A program made the translations under genes and the position numbers. 64,000 nucleotides of DNA from Methylosinus sp. Sm6 (GTDB lineage Bacteria > Pseudomonadota > Alphaproteobacteria > Rhizobiales > Beijerinckiaceae): assembly GCF_019802345.1 (NCBI RefSeq), contig NZ_JAINDZ010000004.1, positions 62,001-126,000 on the forward strand. Reading direction: 5' to 3'. This document shows, piece after piece, positions 34,731 to 43,932 of the stretch (position 1 is its first letter; every line of letters starts with the position of its first letter). The notes below the pieces were generated by a model. It was not told the origin of the DNA and did no database searches. It was given only the letters and a program-made list of their open reading frames with translations.

Positions 34731-35585
34731 CTACCCGTTGGCCGCAGTCTTCCGAGAGGGCGGTGACGGCAGAGACCTTGCCATCAAAACCGCGTCAGCG
34801 GCTTCGACGAAGCCGTCGCCCCCCGGCCCCCCGCTAATCCATGTCGGAGGAGTCGGTATCTGTGGAAGGTCGCGCGTGACCGTGCTGACCCCGACTGTGT
34901 GCCGGAAGAAGTCGAACATCGGCGCGTCGTTGATCGAATCCCCAACATAGAGCACTGCATCGCGCTCCACTTCGATGTCGACGCCGTAGCTTGTCGCTAG
35001 AACGCGACGAGCCATGGCGAGCTTGTCGTAGCCTCCGAGCCATCCCAGCACCCACAGATTATTGTCTGTCACGTCGGCTCCAGCGGCACGCATCGCCGAC
35101 GAGATTGCGGCGCGCGCATCAGGGTCTTCCGGTCGGGCGAAGGCGATACTCGTCAGCCGGAAGGGCTGATCCTCGGCGAAAGTTGCGCCCGGAATGGAGG
35201 CAAGAACATCTCGCGCGATCTCGGCGAGGTGGCCCGACACGGCGGCCCGATCATCCGCGCCGTGCCAAAAGGTGCGCACGAGGCCATGGCCTTCAGCCCT
35301 CTCGAAGAAGAAGCCGCCGTTCTCCCCGATCACGCCGTCCACCGGCCACATCCGGGCCATCTGATCGCACCAGCCAGCGGGCGCCGCGGTAACGGGGATC
35401 ACTTTCACGCCCGCGCTCTGCAAGCGTTCGAGCGCATCATAGGTGCGGGCGCCGAGACGGCCCCGAAAGGTCAGGGTCTCATCCATATCGGTCAGCACGA
35501 AGCGGACGTTGCGAAACTCCGAGGTGTCGGCTTCGGCTAAAGGCCTCAAGGCTTTCTCCCGTCTGGCGTAACGAGGGCGCTTCAT
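34731..35585 (-). CDS. HAD-superfamily (IIB) phosphatase
   Basis: A 284-residue HAD hydrolase with the cap-inserted (class IIB) form. VRFVLTDMDETLTFRG is motif I with nucleophile Asp and acid Asp, VIPVTAAPAGW is motif II, and DAVLYVGDSINDAPMFDFF is motif III/IV. Relatives dephosphorylate sugar or mannosyl-glycerate phosphates; the substrate here is open. The ATG at 35585 (MKRPRYARREK) is preferred over one 57 bp upstream. It is leftward and follows the decayed TetR gene. Confidence 0.85.
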   Translation of the reverse strand: MKRPRYARREKALRPLAEADTSEFRNVRFVLTDMDETLTFRGRLGARTYDALERLQSAGVKVIPVTAAPAGWCDQMARMWPVDGVIGENGGFFFERAEGHGLVRTFWHGADDRAAVSGHLAEIARDVLASIPGATFAEDQPFRLTSIAFARPEDPDARAAISSAMRAAGADVTDNNLWVLGWLGGYDKLAMARRVLATSYGVDIEVERDAVLYVGDSINDAPMFDFFRHTVGVSTVTRDLPQIPTPPTWISGGPGGDGFVEAADAVLMARSLPSPPSRKTAANG

Positions 35586-35604
35586 ATTGGCGCGAAGATC
35601 GCTT

Positions 35605-36219
35605 TCATTGGTGGGACGATTTTCGATTGGACGCGCGGTCACCGATTTGGGGGCTCCATGTCGTCATCAGATCGAACGCCTCGAGAAACGCTTCTACCAT
35701 AACGTCGAGCCGATCCGCATCTACGCCGTCGCGGGCCTGCACCGACAGCCCGTGAAGCAGGGCGACGCAGCAGTCTTTAGAGCGCGACCTCATCGACATG
35801 GCCGCGACCTCGCCGGCATGCTTCGCTTGCCGCAGCCGTTCGATGATCGACTGGGCTTTGGCCTTGCGATGCTCGGGCAGCCAGGCGCCGAGGGCGGCGC
35901 TTTCCGGCGCGCAGTTCGTCGCGACGGAGACGATGATTGTAGCCTCTCCGATCGATAGTGTAGCGCGTGAAAGCAGCCCGAAACATATTCCTCAAGATGG
36001 ACCGAATATCCTTCTCCCCGCGCGAGGCGCGGTCGGCGAAACCGTCTTCTTGCGCCTCGTAGAGCGCCGATCGCCTCGCGAAACAGCGAGCCGAGGCGGT
36101 GCCGCGAGCGGCCATCAGATCGGCCATCGAAACGCGCCCTAATAGCCGCGCGCCCAAGATAGAGCGCGCGCAGCCTCGTGCGCCGCCTTCCTATCGAACT
36201 CCCGGGGTCGTCCGGCCAT
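35605..36219 (-). pseudogene. Decayed TetR-family regulator gene
   Basis: The minus strand starts with a normal TetR N-terminus at 36219 (MAGRPREFDRKAAHEAARAL), then hits a stop after WARGY. Further recognisable TetR pieces lie in other frames: MADLMAARG, ATIIVSVATNCAPESAALGA, SIIERLRQAKHAGEVAAM, and the C-terminal stretch ending at 35605. At least two frameshifts and one stop separate them. It is a dead gene rather than a sequencing slip because several lesions occur. Confidence 0.8.
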
Positions 36220-36310
36220 GCGATTCCGGAAGCTATAAGCGACGCGGAGGAGAAACTTGCGTTGCTGCAAAGTTCGTGTAGCTGTCGTCGACCTGATTCG
36301 GGAGTGAACT

Positions 36311-36580
36311 ATGCCGCTCACCAAACGTCAAATTAGCCAGTTAGAAAAGATCGTCGAGACCGTGCAGGCGATCCTCGCGGCGGAAGAGAAGCAGGGGTCT
36401 CGGCCGAGCAAGCAGAAAAAGGCTCCCCGCGCTTCTGCCGGCGGGACCAGCAGCCGACGGTCCGGTAAGGAACTCGTAGCTTTCCGCAAGGCGTTACGCG
36501 CGGAACGCAAAAGCGGCGCTCCCGTCGCCGATATTGCCAAGCGACACAAGGTCAGCAAGTCCTATGTCTATCAGCTCTAG
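36311..36580 (+). CDS. Small Lys/Arg-rich protein with C-terminal HTH
   Basis: An 89-residue basic protein. Residues 1-30 are helical (LEKIVETVQAILAAEEKQ), the middle is Ser/Arg/Lys-rich, and the end (PVADIAKRHKVSKSYVYQL) looks like a resolvase- or homeodomain-like helix-turn-helix. GGGAG (36300-36304) precedes the ATG. It is probably a DNA-binding protein. No partner lies adjacent except the dead TetR gene. Confidence 0.65.
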   Translation: MPLTKRQISQLEKIVETVQAILAAEEKQGSRPSKQKKAPRASAGGTSSRRSGKELVAFRKALRAERKSGAPVADIAKRHKVSKSYVYQL

Positions 36581-37011
36581 CCAAGGATGCTCGGAGCCAG
36601 TGCTCACGCCGACTGGGATCCAATGTGGAGCACGACTGTTTGCCAGAGCCTATGAAAATTTGCTGGTTGCTGTCCCTTCGCGCTCACTATCAGCAATGTT
36701 GCTGGGGTCATCGTGGAATCTGTGCCAAATCGTACGCTAAGGAGCTGAAGCTGGGATCATGGGTCGGCGAGCAGGCGTCGGACGGATTTGGGCTATCGAC
36801 GCTTATCACTCGGCTGATCGACCATGTGCAGGGATGAGGTGGATGGCGAAAAAGCTTCTGTTAGAATGAGCGCAGCGTTGATAGCCGATGTGTCGCGGCG
36901 TGTCGTGATCGGCCTGGCTGCGCGCGTCGCGGAAATACTGTTCGCTGCAATTCCAAAGCGAATATTCTTGATGCATGTAATCCGTTCGCGCTCATGGGAA
37001 AGGCGACGAGC
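36581..37011 (+). other. No gene recognised
   Basis: No product, repeat or RNA gene could be recognised here. Short frames exist on both strands without ribosome sites. Confidence 0.35.
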
Positions 37012-37374
37012 ATGACATATGACGAGTACAATGCCTTTTGCCGCGCGCTGGTAGCGACGAGTCATGTTGTCCAGTGGGGCGGATCGCAAGTCTGGAAGGT
37101 CGGAGGAAAGGTTTTTGCGATCGGCGGGTGGGACGAGGGCGAGCCGCGCTTCACTTTCAAGGTCAGTGACATCGCCTACGAAATTCTGAAGGAACAGCCA
37201 GGTTTGCGTCCTGCGCCCTATCTCGGCTCGCGCGGTATGAAATGGATTCAGCATTTCTCGGAGCCGGGCCTCTCGGACGAAGCGCTGCGCGACTACATCC
37301 GCCAGTCGCATTCGATGATCTCGCGAGGGCTTTCGCGGAAAAAGCGCATCGAGCTTGGACTGAATATTGCGTAG
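37012..37374 (+). CDS. MmcQ/YjbR-family protein
   Basis: A 120-residue protein starting MTYDEYNAFCRALVATSHVV, with VWKVGGKVFAIGGW, FTFKVSDIAYEILKEQPGL and a helical end containing DYIRQSHSMI. This is the MmcQ/YjbR fold, a small double-wing-like domain of unknown, possibly DNA-related function. The frame opens 18 bp further upstream; 37012 has the better match to family starts. Confidence 0.85.
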   Translation: MTYDEYNAFCRALVATSHVVQWGGSQVWKVGGKVFAIGGWDEGEPRFTFKVSDIAYEILKEQPGLRPAPYLGSRGMKWIQHFSEPGLSDEALRDYIRQSHSMISRGLSRKKRIELGLNIA

Positions 37375-37553
37375 GCCTCCATCGGTTTGTGTGCTTGGTC
37401 AGCAAGTCGCCGCACGTCATCGAGATATCGAGGAGCGCGGCGCGCATTTCGGGACCTTCGACGTCGGGCAAGACGTGGGGTTGCTGCTCTGCTCACACGC
37501 TCGCTCGGCTGCATGAGGCGGGTATTATTCACGGCAACCGAAAGGAAGCGCCG

Positions 37554-37735
37554 ATGATTCTCGACCAGTTCGGGCTGACGGACACGCAGTTTTCGATGAT
37601 TGCACCTCACCGTCCCGCGGAGACACACGCGGTAAGGCGCGAGTCGATGACAGCCGGATCATCAGCGGCATAGTCCATGTGCTCGAATCCGGTGGGCGCT
37701 GGATTGACGCGCCGCCAGAAATCTTGCGCGGCTGC
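37554..37735 (+). pseudogene. Remnant of an IS5/IS427-type transposase
   Basis: The ATG at 37554 opens with MILDQFGLTDTQFSMIAPH, the typical N-terminus of IS5-family (IS427 group) transposases. After a frameshift the next frame reads ARVDDSRIISGIVHVLESGG, then RWIDAPPE, again a family signature. The remaining 200-plus residues are absent. The fragment is therefore a short, frameshifted relic beside the sigma-54 regulator gene. Confidence 0.75.
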
Positions 37736-37795
37736 AGCATTGCGACGCGATCACCACGAATGTCGTCTATATCGTCGCCGTGAAATGACGCCGAG

Positions 37796-39139
37796 CTATC
37801 GCAACCCGAGCCTCGCCATCATCTTCAAAAGCCCTACGCGGGAGACGCCGAGGCGGCGGGCCGCGGCACTGTGATTGTGATCCGTGGCGGTGAGCGCGGC
37901 GCCGATCATGCGGCGCTCCAATTTCTCCTGCGCCTCGGGAAGCGTTTCCGAAACGGTGACTGCCGCGAGAGAGACTCCGCCGCCGCGCGCGAAGCTCAAA
38001 TCCTCGGCGGAAATCGTCGATGATTGCGGATCGGCCAGCGCGACGGCGCATTCGATCGTCGCTTTCAGCTCGCGGATATTGCCGGGCCAGGACTGCGCGA
38101 CGAGCCAGGCGAGAGCGTCCTGGGAAAAACGCAATTTGCGCTTCTTTGCCGCCTGCGCGAGGAAATGCGCGGCGAGAAGGCCCAGATCTTCGCGCCGCTC
38201 GTCCAGCGCGGGCGTGCGAATGACGACGCCGCGCAGCCTGTAATAGAGATCTTCGCGAAAGGCGCCGGACGCGATCATCGTCTCCAAATCGCGATGCGTC
38301 GCGCTGACGATGCGCACATCGGCGCGCCGCGCCTCGCGCCCCCCGACGGGCGTGAAACTTCCTTCTTGCAGGAAGCGCAGCAGCTTCACTTGGCAGGGAA
38401 GCGGCGCCTCGCCGACCTCGTCGAGAAGCAGAGTTCCGCCGCGCGCCGTCGCGACGAGGCCGGGTCGATCGGCATGGGCGCCGGTGAATGCGCCTTTGAG
38501 ATGGCCGAATAATTCGCTCTCGATCAGCTCGGCGGGAATCGCGCCGCAATGGATCGAGACGAAAGGCCCGCGACGCGCGCTCGCCCGGTGCAGCGCGCCC
38601 GCGACGAGCTCCTTGCCGGAGCCGGTGGGTCCGAGGATCATCACGGGAAGCTCGGCCGGGCCGATGCGGCGGATCATATCCTTGACGTGCGCCATTGCGA
38701 TGCCATTGCCGATCAGACCGTCGTAGGACCTCACTTTCTCCGCGCGCAACCGCGCAATTTCTCGCTCCAGCGCCGCTTTGGCGAGCGCGCGCCGGGCGCA
38801 GAAAAGCAACAGCTCCGGCTCCACGGGCTTGGCGAGAAAATCCCAGGCGCCGAGCGCGACGGCGCGCAGCGCCAGCTCATGCTCGCTATGCGCCGTCAGC
38901 ACGACGACGACCGCGCTCGAAAAATCCGGCAGCAGCGACAGGCCAGCCTCGGGCGTGCGCTCCGGCGGCATGACGAGATCGAGAAGCACGAGATCGGGCC
39001 GCGCCTGCGCGAAGATTTCGCGCGCTGAAGCCGCGTCCTTCGCCGTGACGACATCATAGCCTTCGCGGGTCAGAAAGGCGCCGGCGACGCGGGCGAAGGC
39101 GGGTTCGTCGTCGACGACGAGGATCGTCTCGCCGCTCAT
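37796..39139 (-). CDS. Sigma-54-dependent NtrC-type response regulator
   Basis: A 447-residue activator. The receiver domain has phospho-acceptor D54 (LVLLDLVMP). The AAA+ domain from about 135 has GPTGSGKE (Walker A), ESELFGHLKGAFTGAHADRP (sigma-54 contact GAFTGA) and GGTLLLDEVGEA (Walker B). The C-terminal Fis-type HTH is HSAAARRLGVSRVGLLKMM. The start ATG 39139 overlaps the kinase stop (ATGA), giving a co-translated kinase-regulator pair. Its targets are unknown, but the divergent operon at 41030 is the closest candidate. Confidence 0.93.
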   Translation of the reverse strand: MSGETILVVDDEPAFARVAGAFLTREGYDVVTAKDAASAREIFAQARPDLVLLDLVMPPERTPEAGLSLLPDFSSAVVVVLTAHSEHELALRAVALGAWDFLAKPVEPELLLFCARRALAKAALEREIARLRAEKVRSYDGLIGNGIAMAHVKDMIRRIGPAELPVMILGPTGSGKELVAGALHRASARRGPFVSIHCGAIPAELIESELFGHLKGAFTGAHADRPGLVATARGGTLLLDEVGEAPLPCQVKLLRFLQEGSFTPVGGREARRADVRIVSATHRDLETMIASGAFREDLYYRLRGVVIRTPALDERREDLGLLAAHFLAQAAKKRKLRFSQDALAWLVAQSWPGNIRELKATIECAVALADPQSSTISAEDLSFARGGGVSLAAVTVSETLPEAQEKLERRMIGAALTATDHNHSAAARRLGVSRVGLLKMMARLGLR

Positions 39140-40860
39140 TTCGGAAACCTCAAAGTGACGCAGGTTGAAAAGCCCTCGCGCGCGCCGAGCGCGACCGCGC
39201 CGCCATGCGCCGCCATGATCTTGGCGACGATGGCGAGGCCGAGGCCCGTGCCTTCGCTCGAACGCGAGACGAAGGGATGAAATAGCCTGTCCTTGATGTC
39301 CTCCGGCACGCCGGGGCCGTCGTCGCAGACATGGACGAGCGTCGCCTCGCGCGTCGCCTCCACGAAGATGGCGACGCGGCCGCCGGCGGCGCGCGCATTG
39401 GCGATGAGATTGTCCATCGCTTGGGCGAAGCGAAACGGATCGGCGCGCAAATGCGCATCGCTCGCGATGTGGGTCTCGACATTGCCGAAGGCCGCGGCGA
39501 GATCGATATCGGCCGGTTCGATCTTCCACGGCTTGGCGTAGTCGAGCAATTCGGCGACGAGACGATTCATGCGCCGCGTCTGCTCGATGATCTCGGCGCG
39601 CGTCTCCGCCGGCGCGGCGGCGGCCGCCATATTTACGATATTGAGCGGATTGCGCAGATCATGCGCGATCGTCGATGCGAGCATTCCGAGCTCGGCGAGC
39701 CACTCGCTCTCGGCGCGGCTTCTTCGGCGGTCGATGTCGTCCAGGCTCTGCGTCAGAACATCGGCGTAGACAATGGCGAGGCGGCGCGCGCCGGGCGGGG
39801 AATCCTCGAAACCCGTGAGCGTCGCCTCCCATTTGCCGCCGTCATTGGCGCAGCGAAGCGCCGGCTCCGGCCCTTCGCTGGAAAGAGTCACATCGACGAA
39901 GGGGCGCATGGCGGCGCGCAAATGCGTGCGCGCAATTTCCATCGCCTCGGACGGCCTATCCGCGCCGGCGAGTTCGCCACGCCATAACGCGATCATCTCG
40001 GCGGAAATCTCCGGGCCGGCGTAGACGAGCCGATCCGCCGCCCGGCGAATGGGCTCGCCGAAAGCAAAGGTCAGCGCCATGGCCGTGGCGACGACGAGCC
40101 ACAGGGATACGAAATCCATGGACCGCGCGATGAAGCTCAAGGGCGCGGCGGCGAGCAATCCGGCGACGGCGGCGGCGAACAGCAGAATGAGCGCATAGGC
40201 AGCGGCGCGCCGCGCCCAGACATTGGCGGCCATCAGCTCGTAGCGCAGTATCCCGAAGACGAGCAGCGCCGGATAAATCGGCAGAGCGAGAATGGACCAG
40301 GGCGCGACCGCCACGCCGAACAGCGGCGGCGCGAAGGAGACGACGGTCGACAGGCCGACGAGCGAGGAGACGAGAACGATCGCGATCTCGCGGCGGCGCT
40401 TGCCCTCGGCGCGGCGCAGGGCGAAGGCCATCAGCCCATTGCCATAGGTGGCGAGGCCGATCGCCACGGCGACGCCGAAGAGGCCGACGCCCTCATAGCG
40501 AAAACCACGCAGGCCTGCATGTGTTTCGAAAAAGGCGCCGGCGCCGAAGACGAAAAGCAATAGGGTCGCGCCGGCGCCGAGCGCATGGACGATCGGAAGC
40601 TTGCGCGCGCCCTGCCCCGTCAGCCGGATCGCGAAATCGACCGCCATAGCCGAGCCGAGCGGCGCCAGCGCCATCGAAGCCGCGCCGATGCGCTCGGGCA
40701 GGATCAAGCCGAGGGCGAAGAGCCCGACGATCACGACGAAGGCCGCGAGCTGCTTAGCGCCCGGCGCCGCGCCGGCTCGAGCCAGGAGAAACGCCGAAAG
40801 TGCGACGCTCGACAGGAAGGTCGTCGAGATGGAGAGGGTGAACAGCAGGCTCGGCGTCAT
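39136..40860 (-). CDS. Membrane-bound sensor histidine kinase
   Basis: A 574-residue kinase. The N-terminal 270 residues form a membrane region of about seven to nine helices without a clear periplasmic domain. A linker of PAS/GAF-like character follows. The HisKA box is TIAHDLRNPLNIVNM and the ATPase domain has NLIANARAAGG, VCDDGPGVPEDIKDRL and GTGLGLAIVAKIMAAHGG. The absence of a large external domain suggests sensing within the membrane. It is the first gene of the leftward pair, divergent from 41030. Confidence 0.92.
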   Translation of the reverse strand: MTPSLLFTLSISTTFLSSVALSAFLLARAGAAPGAKQLAAFVVIVGLFALGLILPERIGAASMALAPLGSAMAVDFAIRLTGQGARKLPIVHALGAGATLLLFVFGAGAFFETHAGLRGFRYEGVGLFGVAVAIGLATYGNGLMAFALRRAEGKRRREIAIVLVSSLVGLSTVVSFAPPLFGVAVAPWSILALPIYPALLVFGILRYELMAANVWARRAAAYALILLFAAAVAGLLAAAPLSFIARSMDFVSLWLVVATAMALTFAFGEPIRRAADRLVYAGPEISAEMIALWRGELAGADRPSEAMEIARTHLRAAMRPFVDVTLSSEGPEPALRCANDGGKWEATLTGFEDSPPGARRLAIVYADVLTQSLDDIDRRRSRAESEWLAELGMLASTIAHDLRNPLNIVNMAAAAAPAETRAEIIEQTRRMNRLVAELLDYAKPWKIEPADIDLAAAFGNVETHIASDAHLRADPFRFAQAMDNLIANARAAGGRVAIFVEATREATLVHVCDDGPGVPEDIKDRLFHPFVSRSSEGTGLGLAIVAKIMAAHGGAVALGAREGFSTCVTLRFPK

Positions 40861-41029
40861 CGCCCGACTGTATCCTCAGTTTATAGGCAGTTCAATGAAA
40901 TCTGTCTCTAACGTTTATAGCAACCCCATTAATATGACATAAAAACAGACAGCTATTCAGTGGCGCCGCCTTTGCCCATAGGTCTCCCGAAGGCGATGCT
41001 TTTTCGCCCCATTGCCGAGGAGAGCGATC

Positions 41030-42280
41030 TTGGCCCGCATTCTCATCATCGGCGGCAGCGGATTCATCGGACGGCATATCGCCGGCCGGCTTCGCGACCG
41101 CGGCCATAAAGTCGTCGCGGCCTCGGGCCGCGAGGTCGATCTCGCGCGCGACAGCGAAGCGCGGCTTCGCGACAAGGTCGCGAGCTTCGAGATCGTCGTC
41201 AATTGCGCCGGGCTCGTCCGCGACGACGGCGCCAACAGAATGGCGGCCGTCCATGCGGAGGGCGCCTGCAATCTCTTTCGCGCCTGCCTCGCCGCTGGCG
41301 TCGCGCGACTCATTCACATCTCGGCGCTCGGCGTCGAGAGCGACGGCGAGACGCTCTATCAGCGTAGCAAGGCAATCGCGGAGGAAACGCTCGCGGCGCT
41401 CGATCCAGAAGGCGCGCGCCTCGATTGGGGCATATTGCGACCGTCGCTCGTCGTCGGCCGCGGCGGCGCCAGCACGCGCTGGCTGCTCGCCACCGCCGTC
41501 CTGCCCTGTCTGCCGAGCTTCGGCGACGGCGCATGGCGCTTTCAGCCCGTGCATGTCGGCGATCTCGCCGAAGTCGCGGCGCGCATCGCGGAAGGCGCAC
41601 CCTCGCCGCGTCGCCTCGATGTCGTCGGCCCGGAGCCGATGACGACGGATGCGCTGCTCGCGCTATTGCGCGAATGGCTCGGCCTGAAACCGACAGCTTT
41701 CTTTCGCGTGCCCTACCGCCTGTTTCTGCTTGCAGCGTCGATCGGCGGGCGCGTGTCGACCGGCCCGCTCAATCGCGAGGTGATAAAGCTTCTCTCGCGC
41801 GGCAATGTCGCCGATTGCGCGCCGATGACCGCGGCGCTCGGCCGGCCGCCGCGGCGCATTCACGACGCTCTGGCGCTGGAGCCGGCGTGCGAGGCGGACA
41901 GGCGGGCGGCGCGACTGTTCTTCCTGCCGCCCGTGCTGCGCTGGAGCCTCGGCCTGTTGTGGACCGCGACGGGCCTTCTCTCCTTCGGACTCTATCCGCA
42001 GGAGAAGAGCTATGCGCTGCTCGCCGAGATCGGCGTTCACGACGCGCTCGCCGACTTTGCGCTCTATGGCGGCGCGGCGGTCGATCTCCTGCTCGGCGTG
42101 CTGTTGCTGCTGCGCTGGCGCCCTGCCCTCGTCGGCGCCGCGCAGCTTTCGACAATGCTCGCCTTCACCATCATCGCGACGCGCCTGCCATCCGATTATT
42201 GGCTGCATCCTTTCGCGCCGCTCCTCAAGAATCTGCCGATCGCCGCCGCGATCCTCGTCATGATCGCATTGGAGGCCTGA
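41030..42280 (+). CDS. SDR/epimerase fused to a DoxX-like membrane domain
   Basis: A 416-residue two-domain protein. Residues 1 to about 290 are an atypical SDR (NAD-dependent epimerase-type) with RILIIGGSGFIGRHIAGRL, VVNCAGLVRDD and a YxxxK-like segment (LYQRSKAIAEETL). Residues about 300-416 contain four membrane helices of DoxX character (RWSLGLLWTATGLLSFGLYP, GGAAVDLLLGVLLLLR). TTG at 41030 is the likely start with GAGGAG at 41017-41022. It begins a rightward operon with DUF2269 and DUF4166-DCC genes. The fusion suggests a membrane-attached reductase of unknown substrate. Confidence 0.85.
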   Translation: MARILIIGGSGFIGRHIAGRLRDRGHKVVAASGREVDLARDSEARLRDKVASFEIVVNCAGLVRDDGANRMAAVHAEGACNLFRACLAAGVARLIHISALGVESDGETLYQRSKAIAEETLAALDPEGARLDWGILRPSLVVGRGGASTRWLLATAVLPCLPSFGDGAWRFQPVHVGDLAEVAARIAEGAPSPRRLDVVGPEPMTTDALLALLREWLGLKPTAFFRVPYRLFLLAASIGGRVSTGPLNREVIKLLSRGNVADCAPMTAALGRPPRRIHDALALEPACEADRRAARLFFLPPVLRWSLGLLWTATGLLSFGLYPQEKSYALLAEIGVHDALADFALYGGAAVDLLLGVLLLLRWRPALVGAAQLSTMLAFTIIATRLPSDYWLHPFAPLLKNLPIAAAILVMIALEA

Positions 42281-42283
42281 CCC

Positions 42284-42754
42284 ATGCTCGATCCGCTCAC
42301 TCTGAAGACGGCTCATATCGTCAGCTCGACGATTCTGTTCGGCACGGGACTGGGCACGGCCTTTCACGGCCTCGCGAGCAATATGCGCGGCGATCTGCGC
42401 GCCATCGTCGTCGGCAACAGAAATGTCGTGCTCGCCGATTGGCTGTTCACGACGCCCGCCGTCATCGTGCAGCCTGTCACCGGCGTGCTGCTCGCATTGG
42501 ATCAGGGCTGGCCGCTCGATACGCCCTGGCTGCTCGCGGCTGTCGCGCTCTATCTCTTCGTCGGCGCCTGCTGGCTGCCGGTCGTGTGGCTGCAAATCCG
42601 CATGGCGCGCATCGCCGAGCATTGTTTCGAAAAAGACGCGCCGCTGCCGCCGATCTATAGAACATATTTTCGCTGGTGGTTCGCGCTCGGCTGGCCGGCC
42701 TTCACCGCGATGATCGCTATCTTCTGGCTGATGGTCGCCAAGCCGCAATTTTGA
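42284..42754 (+). CDS. DUF2269-family membrane protein
   Basis: A 156-residue protein with four membrane helices. KTAHIVSSTILFGTGLGTAF at the start and GNRNVVLADWLFTTPAVI in the middle are typical of DUF2269. It follows the SDR-DoxX gene by 3 bp and lies 17 bp before the next gene. The function of the family is unknown; co-occurrence with SDR-DoxX and DCC proteins suggests one membrane oxidoreductase system. Confidence 0.87.
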   Translation: MLDPLTLKTAHIVSSTILFGTGLGTAFHGLASNMRGDLRAIVVGNRNVVLADWLFTTPAVIVQPVTGVLLALDQGWPLDTPWLLAAVALYLFVGACWLPVVWLQIRMARIAEHCFEKDAPLPPIYRTYFRWWFALGWPAFTAMIAIFWLMVAKPQF

Positions 42755-42771
42755 AAAAGATGGAGATGGAC

Positions 42772-43722
42772 ATGACCACTCTCTTCCGAGAACTGCTCGC
42801 CGAGCGTTTCGATCTCCTGCCCGCGCCCGTCCGCCATTTCCACACGCTCAAGCGCGAGCTCTTCACCGGCGGCCGCGCGAAAGTGTCCACAAAGAGCCGA
42901 AGCCTCGGCACCGCTTTGCTCTCCTTCGTCGCCGGTCTTCCGGCGACGGGCGAGAACGTCGAGACACATGTCCGCTTCACGCCGCTCCCTGGAAAACGGG
43001 AATTCTGGCGGCGCGATTTCGCCGGGCGGTGCTATGAGAGCGTCATGCAGGCGGCGCCGGACGGGCGCCTGATCGAGCATTTCGGCCCCTTCGATCTCTA
43101 TTTCGATCTCACCGCCTCGCCCGCCGGCCTGCGCTGGTCGCTGGCCGAATGGCGCCTGCTGAAAATCCCGCTGCCGCGAGCGACGACGCCGATGATCGAA
43201 TGTTTCGAGAGCGCAGAGGGCGAGCGCTTCGCCTTCGACATAGACGTCGTCTTTCCGATCGTCGGCCATGTCGTGCATTACAAGGGCTCGCTGACGGAGA
43301 CGCCAGAGGATGCGCCGATCTTCGTCTATGACGGCGTCTGCGCCCTCTGCGACTGGACAGTTCGCTATGTTCTCGCAAATGAGATCACGCGGTCCATCCG
43401 CTTCGTCGCGATACAATCCGAGGAAGGGCGCGCTTTGGCGCGAAAGGCGGATATCGATCCGGACGCGCCCGAGAGTTTCCTCTTCATCGAGAACGGCCGC
43501 CTCATGAAGGACTCCGAGGCGCTGCTCGCGCTCGCCCGGCAATTGCGCGGACCGGCGCGCGCCGCCCCTCTCGCCCGCCTGCTGCTACGCTTCGTCGCCG
43601 ATGCGCTCTATCGCCTCGTCGCGCACAACCGCTATCGCTGGTTCGGTCGGAAAGCCGCCTGCGCTCTCCCCACCTCGCGAACGCCCGGTGGTTGCGCGTT
43701 TACGAAGCTCTGGCGGACATGA
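42772..43722 (+). CDS. DUF4166-DCC thiol-oxidoreductase-like fusion protein
   Basis: A 316-residue fusion. Residues 1 to about 180 match DUF4166 (REFWRRDFAGRCYESVMQ, HFGPFDLYFDLTASPAGLRW). Residues about 185-300 are a DCC (DUF393) domain with FVYDGVCALCDWTVRYV, in which the DxxCxxCD motif has both cysteines. DCC proteins are predicted thiol-disulfide oxidoreductases. The start is one of three in-frame ATGs at 42760-42772; 42772 has GGAG at 42763-42766. It is the last gene of the operon. Confidence 0.83.
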   Translation: MTTLFRELLAERFDLLPAPVRHFHTLKRELFTGGRAKVSTKSRSLGTALLSFVAGLPATGENVETHVRFTPLPGKREFWRRDFAGRCYESVMQAAPDGRLIEHFGPFDLYFDLTASPAGLRWSLAEWRLLKIPLPRATTPMIECFESAEGERFAFDIDVVFPIVGHVVHYKGSLTETPEDAPIFVYDGVCALCDWTVRYVLANEITRSIRFVAIQSEEGRALARKADIDPDAPESFLFIENGRLMKDSEALLALARQLRGPARAAPLARLLLRFVADALYRLVAHNRYRWFGRKAACALPTSRTPGGCAFTKLWRT

Positions 43723-43932
43723 GGGGCAAAGGGCCGGCAGTCGTTTATGCTCCCTTTGATCCGCGCGAGCTGCGCGAACATGCCGGGCTGACGCAGGTGG
43801 ATATGGCTCTCTTCATGGGCATCAGCTGTCCGGTTATCGTAAATGGGAACAGGTTCAATGACCCCGACCGCCAGGTTGCTGCGCGCGACTGCAAGGGAGC
43901 CAGAAACCGTCAGAAGGGCGCTCGGCGCTTGA
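43692..43932 (+). pseudogene. Decayed HTH antitoxin (NadS/HigA-like)
   Basis: In one frame it reads DPRELREHAGLTQVDMALFMG, the helix-turn-helix of NadS/HigA-type antitoxins. The expected continuation is spread over the other frames as SGYRKWEQVQ and ARLLRATAREPETVRRALGA, ending at a TGA at 43930-43932. Two frameshifts are needed to join these, so the gene is dead. Its toxin partner is not present next to it. Confidence 0.65.

Noticed and set aside
36793-37311. 172-codon minus-strand frame
   Set aside because: It overlaps the clear MmcQ/YjbR gene on the other strand and shows no domain.
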